From Arachis hypogaea (Eukaryota; Streptophyta; Magnoliopsida; Fabales; Fabaceae), in contig NC_092048.1 of the NCBI RefSeq assembly GCF_003086295.3, forward strand, positions 71,962,841 through 72,026,840: 64,000 nt of DNA, given 5' to 3'. The position numbers and the translations under genes were made by a program. Of this stretch, positions 55,385 through 64,000 are shown one piece after another; within the stretch, counting starts at the first letter, position 1, and each line of letters starts with the position of its first letter. Below the pieces are notes generated by a model, which saw only the letters and a list, made by a program, of their open reading frames with translations, did no database searches and had not been told where the DNA came from.

Positions 55385-56347
55385 ATTGTTCGAGTTTGGA
55401 CAACTAACGGTTCATCTTGTTGCTCAGATTGTTTCTGGTGACAATGCTTCTTGTTTTCTGAATGAATGCTTGAACAGTGCATATGTCTTTTGAAATTGTT
55501 GTTTAAGAATGTTAAATATGTTGGCTATTGAAAGAATGATGATAAGGAGACATGTTAGTTGATAATCTGAAAAATCATAAAAATGATTCTTGAAGCAAGA
55601 AAAAGCAGCAAAGAACAAAGCTTGCAGAAAAAAAAAATAGCGAAAAAAAATAGAAAGAAAAAGAAAAAGCAAGCAGAAAAAGCCAAAAGCTCTTAAAACC
55701 AAGAGGCAAGAGCAAAAATCCAATAACCCTTAAAACCAAAAGGCAAGGGTAAATAAAAAGGATCCCAAGGCTTTGAGCATCAGTGGATAGGAGGGCCCAA
55801 AGTAATAAAATCCTGGCCTAAGCGGCTAAACCAAGCTGTCCCTAACCATGTGCTTGTGGCGTGAAGGTGTCAAGTGAAAACTTGAGATTGAGCGGTTAAA
55901 GTCAAGGTCCAAAGCAAAAGAAGAGTGTGCTTAAGAACCCTGGACACCTCTAATTGGGGACTTTAGCAAAGCTGAGTCACAATCTGAAAAGGTTCACCCA
56001 ATTATGTGTCTGTGGCATTTATGTATCCGGTGGTAATACTGGAAAACAAAGTGCTTAGGGCCACGGCCAAGACTCATAAAATAGCTGTGTTCAAGAATCA
56101 TCATACTGAACTAGGAGAATCAATAACACTATCTGAACTCTGAGTTCCTATAGATGCCAATTATTCTGAACCTCAATGGATAAAGTGAGATGCCAAAACT
56201 ATTCAAGAGGCAAAAAGCTACAAGTCCCGCTCATTTAATTGGAGCTATATTTCATTGATAGTTTGGAATTTATAGTATATTCTCTTCTTTTTATCCTATT
56301 TGATTTTCAGTTGCTTGGGGACAAGCAACAATTTAAGTTTGGTGTTG
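55385..56347 (+). other. Internally deleted body of E
   Basis: The leader stops at GCTCAGATTG (55432, equivalent to 7288) and jumps to GGTGACAATGCTTCTTG (55437, equivalent to 13713). That removes leader, gag-protease, array and ORF2, about 6.4 kb relative to A2. The remaining 3' region ends with GTTGCTTGGGGACAAGCAAC (56310-56329) and AAGTTTGGTGTTG (56335-56347). No coding capacity. Confidence 0.85.
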
Positions 56348-57984
56348 TGTTGAGCGGATAATTTATACGCTTTTTGGCATTGTTTTTAGTATGTTTTTAG
56401 TAGAATCTAGTTACTTTTAGGGATGTTTTCATTAGTTTTATGCTAAATTCAAATTTCTAGACTTTACTATGAGTTTGTGTATTTTTCTGTGATTTCAGGT
56501 ATTTTCTGGCTGAAATTGAGGGACTTGAGCAAAAATCAGATTCAGAGGTTGAAGAAGGACTGCTGATGTTGTTGGATTCTGACCTCCCTGCACTCAAAAT
56601 GGATTTTCTGGAGCTACAGAACTCAAAATGGCGCGCTTCCAATTGCGTTAGAAAGTAGACATCCAGGGCTTTCCAGAAATATATAATTGTCCATACTTTG
56701 CCCAAGTTTAGATGATGCAAACCGGCGTTCAACGCCAGCTCTCTGCCCAATTCTGGCGTCCAGCGCCAGAAACAAGTTGCAAAGTGGAGTTCAACGCCCA
56801 AAATGGCACAAAAGGTGGCGTTCAACTCCAGAAAGAGCCTCTGCACGTGTAACATTCAAGCTCAGCCCAAGCACACACCAAGTGGGCCCCGGAAGTGGAT
56901 TTACGCATCAATTACTTACTTCTGTAAACCGTAGTAGCTAGTTTATTATAAATAGGACTTTTTACTATTGTATTAGACATCTTTTGATCATCTTTTGATC
57001 ATTTTTAGATCTCTAGACCTCCATGGGAGGCTGGCCACTCGGCCATGCATACCCTCTATTCACTTATATAATTTTAACGGTAGAGTTTCTGCACTCCATA
57101 GATTAAGGTGTGGAGCTCTGCTGTTCCTCAAAGATTAATGCAAAGTACTACTGTTTTTCTATTCAATTCAACTTATTCCGCTTCTAAGATATTCATTTGC
57201 ACTTCAACCTGAATGTGATGAACGTGACAATCATCATCATTCCCTATGAACGCGTGCCTGACAACCACTTCCGTTCTACTTTAGATTGAATGAGTATCTC
57301 TTAGATCTCTTAATCAGAATCTTCGTGGTGTAAGCTAGATTGAAGGCGACATTCATGAGAATCCGGAAAGTCTAAACCTTGTCTGTGGTATTCCGAGTAG
57401 GATTCTGGGATTGAATGACTGTGACGAGCTTCAAACTCGCGATTGCTGGGCGTAGTGACAGACGCAAAAGGAGGGTGAATCCTATTCCAGCATGATTGGG
57501 AACCTCAGATGATTAGCCGTGCTGTGACAGAGCATTTGGACCATTTTCACAAGAGGAGGGGATGTAACCATTGACAACGGTGATGCCCTTGCATAAAGCC
57601 AGCCATGGAAAGGAGTAAGACTGATTGGATGAAGACAGCGAGAAAGTAGAGATTCAGAGGAACGAAAGCATCTCTACACGCTTATCTGAAATTCTCACCA
57701 ATGAATTACATAAGTGTTTCTATCCTTATTTTCTGTTTAATTAGTATTATTTTCGAAAACTCCATAACTATTTTATATCCGCCTGACTGAGATTTACAAG
57801 GTGACCATAGCTTGCTTCATACCAACAATCTCCGTGGGATCGACCCTTACTCATGTAAGGTTTATTACTTGGACGACCCAGTGCACTTGCTGGTTAGTTG
57901 TATCGAAGTTGTGACAAATTATGAATTGAGATTAGAGCACCAAGTTCTTGGAGCCATTACCAGAGATCACAATTTCATGCACCA
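56348..57984 (+). repeat. Middle LTR shared by E and F
   Basis: 1637 bp, TGTTGAGCGG...GCACCA. Array 56722-56828, TATA box 56947-56955. Preceded by the E 3' stem-loop module and followed by a PBS. Confidence 0.9.
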
Positions 57985-57990
57985 AGTTTT

Positions 57991-58007
57991 TGGTACTGTT
58001 GCCGGGG
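57991..58007 (+). other. Primer-binding site of F
   Basis: TGGTACTGTTGCCGGGG, tRNA-Asp type, three mismatches to the exact complement. Confidence 0.8.
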
Positions 58008-59818
58008 ATTGTTCGAGTTTGGACAACTGACGGTTTATCTTGTTGCTCAGATTAGGTAATTTTCTTTTTGTTTTGTTTTCAAAAATTTTTCAAAAAAAAA
58101 AATCTTTCAAAAATTTCTCCTTTGTTTTCGAAAAAAAAAATTTTAAAATAAAAATATTTTCAAAAATATATTTTTCTTCATAATTTTTAAGAATGAATTC
58201 TAGTGTTTCATGAAGCATGTTGAAGCCTGGCTGGCTATAGGGAATGTCAGGCGTGTCATGTCTGAGTTACATACTAAAGCTTGGCTGGCTATTAAGCCAT
58301 GCCTGACCCTTTGATTGGAGCTTTAGACTAAAGAGCATAAGATTCCTGGAATTCATATTAAAAATTTTGGAATCCTTATTTTTCTTTTTCAAAATAATTT
58401 TCGAAAAAAATTAAAAGAAAATATAAAAAAATCATAAAATCATAAAAATCAAAAATATCTCATGTTTCTTGTTTGAGTCTTGAGTCAAGTTGAAAGTTTG
58501 GTGTCAATTGCATATTCATCTTACATTTTTCGAAAAATTCATGCATTCATGGTGTTCTTCATGATCTTCAAGTTGTTCTTGGTAAGTCCTCTTGTTTGAT
58601 CTTGATGTTTTCTTGTTTTGCATCTTTTCTTGTTTTTCATGTGCATTTTTGCATTCATAGTGTCTAAACATGAAAGATTTCTAAGTTTGGTGTCTTGCAT
58701 GTTTTCTTTGCATATAAAAATTTTCAAAAATAAGTCTTGATGTTCATCTTGATATTCAAGGTGTTCTTGGTGTTCATCTTGACATTCATAGCATTCTTGC
58801 ATGCATTCATTGTTTTGATCTAAAAATTTCATGCATTGCATCATATTTCATGTCTCCCTCTCTCATCATTAAAAATTCAAAAATAAAAAAAATATCTTTC
58901 CCTTTTTCTCTCTTAAAAATTCAAAAATTAGATTTGACTTTTTCAAAAATTTTAAAAATCTAGTTGTTTTTATGAGTCAAATCAAATTTTCAATTTAAAA
59001 ATCTCATCTTTTTCAAAATATTTTTCAAAAATCAAATCTTTTTCATTTTTCTTAGTTATTTTCGAAAGTTTTTTTAAAAAAAATATTTTTCAAAAATCTT
59101 TTTCTTATTTTTATATCAAATTTTCGAAAATAACAATAACAATTAATGTTTTGATTCAAAAATTTCAAGTTTGCTACTTACTTGTTAAGAAAGATTCAAA
59201 CTTTGAGTTCTAGAATCATATCTTGTGATTTCTTGTGAATCAAGTCATTAATTGTGATTTTTAAAAAAATCAAATATTTTTCAAAACTAATTTCAATCAT
59301 ATCTTTTCAAAAATATCTTCTTATCTTATCTTTTTCAAAAATTTGATTTCAAAATATCTTTTCTAACTTCCTAACTTCTTATCTTTTCAAAATTTGTTTC
59401 AACTAACTAACTAACTTTTTGTTTGTTTCTTATCTTTTTTCAAAACTACCTAACTAACTCTCTCTCTCTCTAATTTTCAAAAATATCTTCCCTCTTTTTC
59501 AAAAATTCTTTTTAATTAACTAATTATTTTAATTTTTGAAAACTACTAACCTTTTTCAAAAACTATTTTCAAAAATCACTAACTCTTTTTTTTAAAAAAA
59601 ATTATTTTCTAAATTTTCCCTCTCTCATCTTATTCTAATTATTTATTCACATACTAACACTTCTCTTCATCTCACATCACTGCTCCTATCCTTACCCTTG
59701 TGTTTGGATTCTTCATTTTTCTTCACCCCTATTCCTTTTCTTCTTCTACTAACAATAAAGAACCTCTTTACTGTGACATAGAGGATTCCTCTTCTTTTCT
59801 TGTTCTCTTCTCTTTCTT
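58008..59818 (+). other. AT-rich leader of F
   Basis: Same type as the leaders of A and A2: T-rich, TTTTCGAAAA palindromes, AAGTTTGGTGTC near 58494 and 58683, and 'ttcttgatgttcatc' repeats near 58735-58790. No gene. Confidence 0.68.
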
Positions 59819-62149
59819 ATGAGCAGGAACAAGGAAAAAGGCATTCTTGTTGAAGCTGATCCAGAACCTGAAAGGACTCTGAAGAGGAAACTAAGAGAAG
59901 CTAAATTACAACAATCCAGAGACAACCTTATTGAAAATTTCGAACAGGAAGAGGAGATGGCAGCCAAAAATAATAATAATGCAAGGAGAATGCTTGGTGA
60001 CTTTACTGCACCTAATTCCAATTTACATGGAAGAAGCATCTCCATTCCTGCCATTGGAGCAAACAACTTTGAGCTGAAACTTCAGCTAGTTTCTCTGATG
60101 CAGCAGAACTGCAAGTTTCATGGACTTCCATCTGAAGATCCTTTTCAGTTCTTAACTGAATTCTTGTAGATATGTGATACTGTTAAGACTAATGGAGTAG
60201 ATCCTGAAGTCTGCAGGCTCATGCTTTTCCCTTTTGCTGTAAGAGACAGAGCTAGAGTATGGTTGGATTCTCAACCCAGAGATAGCCTGGACTCTTGGGA
60301 TAAGCTGGTCATGGCTTTCTTAGCCAAGTTCTTTCCTCCTCAAAAACTGAGCAAGCTTAGAGTGGATGTTCAGACCTTCAGACAGAAAGAAGGTGAATTC
60401 CTCTATGATGCTTGGGAAAGATACAAGCAGCTGACCAAAAAGTGTCCTTCTGACATGCTTTCAGAATGGACCATCCTGAATATATTCTATGATGGTTTAT
60501 CTGAGCTATCAAAGATGTCATTGGATACTTCTGCAGGTGGATCCATTCACCTAAAGAAAACACCTGCAGAAGCTCAAGAACTCATTGACATGGTTGTTAA
60601 TAACCAGTTCATGTACACTTCTGAGAGGAATCCTGTGAGTAATGGGACGCCTATGAAGAAGGGAGTTCTTGAAATTGATACTCTGAATGCCATATTGGCT
60701 CAGAACAAAATATTGACTCAGCAAGTCAATATGATTTCTCAGAGTCTGAATAGAATGCAAGCTGCATCCAACAGTACTCAAGAGGCATCTTCTGAAGAAG
60801 AAGCTTATGATCCTGAGAACCCTGCAATAGCAGAGGTGAATTACTTAGGTGAACCTTATGGAAACACCTATAATCCATCATGGAGAAATCATCCAAATCT
60901 CTCATGGAAGGATCAATAAAAGCCTCAACAAGGCTTTAATAATGGTGGAAGATACAGGTTTAACAATAGTAAACCTTTTCCATCATCCACTCAGCAACTG
61001 ACAGAGAACTCTGAACAAAATACTTCTAATCTAGCAAACTTAGTCTCTGATCTATCTAAGGCCACTGTGAGTTTCATGAATGAAACAAGGTCATCCATTA
61101 GAAATTTGGAAGCACAAGTGGGCCTGCTGAGTAAAAGGATAACTGAAATTCCTCCTAGTACTTTCCCAAGCAATACAGAAGAAAATCCAAAAGGAGAGTG
61201 CAAGGCCATTGAATTGATCACCATGGCCGAACCTGTAAAGAAAGGAGAGGACGTGAATCCCAGTGAGGAAGACCTCCTAGGACGTCCAGTGACCAATAAG
61301 GAGTTTCCCTCTGAGGAACCAAAAGAATCTGAGGTTCAACTAGAGACCATAGAGATTCCATTAAACCTCCTTATGCCATTCATGAGCTCTGATGAGTATT
61401 CCTCTTCTGAAGAGAATGAGGATGTCACTGAGGAGCAAGTCACCAAGTACCTTGGTGCAATCATGAAGCTGAATGCCAAATTATTTGGCATTGAACCTTG
61501 GGAAGATGAACCTCCCTTGTTCACCAATGAACTAAGTGATCTGGATCAACTGACATTGCCTCAGAAGAAACAGGATCCTGGAAAGTTCTTAATACCTTGT
61601 ACCATAGGCACCATGATCTTTAAGGCTCTATGTGACCTTGGTTCAGGAATAAACCTCATGCCCCTCTCTGTAATAGAGAAACTGGGAATCTTTGGGGTGC
61701 AATCCACTAAAATCTCATTAGAGATGGCAGACAATTCAAGAAAACAGGCTTATGGACAAGTAGAGGACGTGTTAGTAAAGGTTGAAGGCCTTTACATCCC
61801 TGTTGATTTCATAGTCCTAGATACTGGGAAGGATGAGGATGAATTCATCATCCTTGGAAGACCCTTCCTAGCCACAGCAAGAGCTGTGATTGATGTGGAC
61901 AGAGAAGAATTGATCCTTCAAATAAATGAGGACAACCTTGTGTTTACAACTCAAGGATCTCTCTCTGCATCCATGGAGAGGAAGCATAAAGAGCTTCTCT
62001 CAAAGCAGAGTCAAACAAAGCCCCCATAGTCAAACTCTAAGTTTGGTGTTGGGAGGCCACAACCAAACTCTAAGTTTGGTGTCAAACCCCCATATCCAAA
62101 CTCTAAGTTTGGTGTTGGGAGGTCTCAACAAAGCTCTGCACATCTGTGA
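59819..62149 (+). pseudogene. F gag-protease ORF
   Basis: The best preserved copy: one frame over 777 codons from ATG 59819 (MSRNKEKGILVEADPEPERT) to TGA 62147-62149. It is broken only by three substitution stops: TAG 60167-60169, TAA 60917-60919 and TAG 62027-62029. Gag core with FPFAVRDRARVWLDSQPRDS and YDAWERYKQLTKK, the linker GEPYGNTYNPSWRNHPNLSW, protease ALCDLGSGINLMPLSVIEKL and ILGRPFLATARAVIDVDREE. Three SNSKFGV/PNSKFGV repeats lie after the last stop. One codon is missing before ALCDLGS (F-K-A instead of F-E-K-A). No pol follows. Confidence 0.9.
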
Positions 62150-62167
62150 GGCTCCATGAGAGCCCAC

Positions 62168-62213
62168 TGTCAAGCTATTGACATTAAAGAAGCACTTGTT
62201 GGGAGGCAACCCA
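62168..62213 (+). other. Conserved hairpin after gag-protease (F)
   Basis: TGTCAAGCTATTGACA, then GAAGCACTTGTTGGGAGGCA and ACCCAA, as in A and A2. Confidence 0.7.
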
Positions 62214-62341
62214 ATTTTTATTTAATTATATTGGTTATATGTCTTAATAGGTTCATGATCATGTGGAGTCACAAAATAAATCAAAAAAATTGAAAACGGA
62301 ATCAAAAACAGCAGAAAAAAATCACACCCTGGAGGAAGACC

Positions 62342-62526
62342 TTACTAGCGTTTAAACGCCAGTAAGAAGCATGTTTTGGGCGTTCAACGCCAGAACAGAG
62401 CATGGTTCTGGCGCTGAACGCCAGAAATGGGCAGCATCTGGGCGTTTGAACGCCAGAAATGCACCCTGGAGAAGAGCTGGTGCTGAACGCCCAGAACAAG
62501 CACCAATCTGGCGCTGAACGCCCAGA
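62342..62526 (+). repeat. Palindrome array, CTGGCGTT/AACGCCAG type, internal (F)
   Basis: Six units: CTAGCGTTTAAACGCCAG, GGGCGTTCAACGCC, CTGGCGCTGAACGCCAG, GGGCGTTTGAACGCC and two CTGAACGCCCAG forms, about 30 bp apart. Confidence 0.88.
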
Positions 62527-62880
62527 GTTGTGTGCAAGGGCATTTTGCATGCCCAATTTAGTGCAAGCTTGTAAATCCTTGAACACCTCAGGATCTGTAG
62601 ACCCCACAAGATCACCTCAGGATATGTGAACCCCACAGGATCCCCACCTACCTCCACTCACTTCTTCTCACCCCTCTTTCACACAATCCCATAAACACTC
62701 TTCCCCAAAACCCTTCACCAATCACCTCAATCTCTCTTCCCCATCACCTCTTTACCACTCACATCCATCCACTCTTCCCCCATAAACCTACCTCATAAAC
62801 ACCACCTACCTTCAAAATTCAAAATCAATTTCCCATCCAAACCCACCCTAAATGGCCGAACTTACCCCCCCTCCCTTCCC

Positions 62881-62888
62881 TATATATA
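62881..62888 (+). promoter_or_regulatory. Internal TATA-like box upstream of ORF2 (F)
   Basis: TATATATA followed by CCCCTCCATTCTTCCTC, the same downstream sequence as 12145 in A2, 201 bp before the ORF2 ATG. Confidence 0.5.
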
Positions 62889-63007
62889 CCCCTCCATTCT
62901 TCCTCATTTTCTCACAACACAACCCTCCTTTCCCTTCTTGGCCGAAACACACCTCCCCCCCCTCCTCTCCATATTTTCTTCTTCTTCTTCATCTATTCTT
63001 TCTTCTC

Positions 63008-63043
63008 TTGCTCGAAGGCGAGCAAAAATTCTAAGTTTGGTGT
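63008..63043 (+). other. Stem-loop plus AAGTTTGGTGT before ORF2 (F)
   Basis: TTGCTCGAAGGCGAGCAA (63008-63025) and AAGTTTGGTGT (63033-63043), 38 bp before the ATG. Confidence 0.7.
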
Positions 63044-63081
63044 GGTAAAAGCATAAGCTTTTTGTTTTTCCATTACCATTG

Positions 63082-64000
63082 ATGGCACCTAAGACCGAAG
63101 AATCCTCTAGAAAAGGGAAAGGGAAGACAAAATCTTCCACCTCCGAGTCATGGGAAATGGAAAGGTTCATCTCCAAAGCTCATCAAGACCACTTCTATGA
63201 TGTTGTCGACAAGAAGAAGGTGATCCCCGAGGTCCCTTTCAAGCTCAAGAAAAATGAGTATCCGGAGATCCGACATGAAATCCAAAGAAGAGGTTGGGAA
63301 GTTCTAACAAACCCCATCCAACAAGTCGGCATCCTAATGGTTCAAGAGTTCTATGCCAATGCATGGATCACTAGGTACCATGATCGAAGTAAGAATCCGA
63401 ATCCAAAGAATTATGTTACAATGGTTCGGGGGAAATACTTAGATTTTAGCCCGGAGAATGTGAGGTAGGCGTTTAACTTGCCTATGAAGCAAGGAGATGA
63501 ACGCCCCTACACTTTAATCAAAGGTTGGACCAAGTCCTCATGGACATATGTGTGGAAGGAGCTCAATGGAAGATTGACTCCAAAGGCAAGCCGGTTCAAC
63601 TAAGAAGACTGGACCTCAAGCCTGTGGCTAGAGAATGGTTGGAGTTCATCCAACGCTCCATCATCCCCACTAGCAACCGATCTGAAGTTACTGTGGATCG
63701 GGCCATCATGATTCATAGCATCATGATTGGAGAGGAAGTAGAAGTTCATGAAGTCATCTCCCTTGAATTCTACAAAATAGCCGAAAAGCCCTCTCCTGGG
63801 GCAAGGCTAGCTTTTCCTCATCTTATTTGCCATCTATGTTACTCAGCTGGAGATTTCATAGAAGGAGACATTCCCATTGAGGAAGAGAAGCCCATCACTA
63901 AGAAAAGGATGGAGCAAGCAAGAGAGCCCATTCATGGATCTCAAGAGACGCATGAAGCTCGTCACCATGAGATCCCGGAGATGCCTCAAATGCATTTCCC
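63082..64000 (+). pseudogene. F ORF2: putative plant transposon protein, runs off the window
   Basis: Starts at ATG 63082 (MAPKTEESSRKGKGKTKSST), preferred over an upstream TTG because all copies start with MAPK. The Trp lost in A2 is present (SESWEME). It is the same domain as A2: EYPEIRHEIQRRGWEVLTNP, VQEFYANAW and YLDFSPENVR. TAG at 63466-63468, then a roughly 13-bp deletion near 63512 shifts the frame. Downstream text still encodes DRAIMIHSIMIGEEVEVHEV in the shifted frame. The C-terminal coiled coil and the 3' LTR are beyond the window. Confidence 0.85.

Larger units (their letters stand above)
53748..64000 (+). mobile_element. E-F tandem A-type elements sharing a middle LTR
   Basis: Order: LTR 53748-55361, PBS, a roughly 1-kb remnant internal region, LTR 56348-57984, PBS, full internal region (gag-protease, array, ORF2) running off the window. 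The middle LTR is followed by a PBS, not by a copy of the GAAAC flank found left of 53748. So it serves as 3' LTR of E and 5' LTR of F. This arises by unequal LTR recombination rather than by two separate insertions. Confidence 0.85.

Overview
This is plant nuclear DNA made almost entirely of LTR retrotransposons inserted into one another. I found no host gene, no complete RNA gene, no CRISPR locus and no prokaryotic feature. Evidence for a plant: primer-binding sites matching the 3' end of plant nuclear tRNA-Asp, Ty3/gypsy gag, protease, RT, integrase and chromodomain remains, long AT-rich leaders and a Mutator-like MITE. From memory, the gag-protease and 'putative plant transposon protein' ORFs and the CTGGCGTT/AACGCCAG palindromes resemble peanut (Arachis) repeats. 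That assignment is inference.

The window resolves into one nested stack. (1) Element G, minus strand, is the oldest visible layer. Its pieces are 34932-35614, 43068-43378 and 49965-51049. (2) Insertions into G are: J (minus, LTR 33000-34931, body off-window to the left); H (minus, 35615-43067, TSD GATGA), a decayed chromovirus with the only pol gene in the window; I (plus, 43379-49964, TSD CCAGC); and D (plus, from 51050). (3) C (26075-32986) sits in the primer-binding site of J. B (1-1020 plus 23661-26074) sits in the 5' LTR of C. A (1021-23660, TSD CCCAC) sits in B. A2 (5617-16260, TSD ATGAT) and a solo LTR J' (16815-19092, TSD GGACA) sit in the gag-protease ORF of A. (4) D is interrupted at 53748 by a tandem E-F array in which two internal regions share the LTR 56348-57984. 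F runs off the right edge. A 625-bp MITE (47617-48241) lies in I.

Families. The A-type elements (A, A2, E/F; G is the same type) are large non-autonomous elements. They carry a tRNA-Asp PBS, a 1.8-2 kb leader, a gag-protease ORF with no RT or integrase, a palindrome array, a TATA-like box, and a second ORF (ORF2) of the putative plant transposon protein type. B and I form a second family and C and D a third. Both of these encode low-complexity plus coiled-coil proteins and no recognisable gag or pol. All copies carry stops or frameshifts or are truncated, so they probably moved using proteins supplied in trans.

The most unusual signal is a set of short near-perfect palindrome arrays. They sit in the LTR about 0.1-0.4 kb upstream of the TATA box and again inside the element upstream of ORF2. 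The palindrome 'word' differs between families, and differs even between B and I, whose LTR backbones are otherwise homologous. Other notable points are a tRNA-Cys 5' half spliced into ORF2 of A, a fossil PBS captured inside A-type LTR ends, a hairpin plus AAGTTTGGTGT motif repeated where a polypurine tract would be expected, and the E-F shared-LTR tandem.
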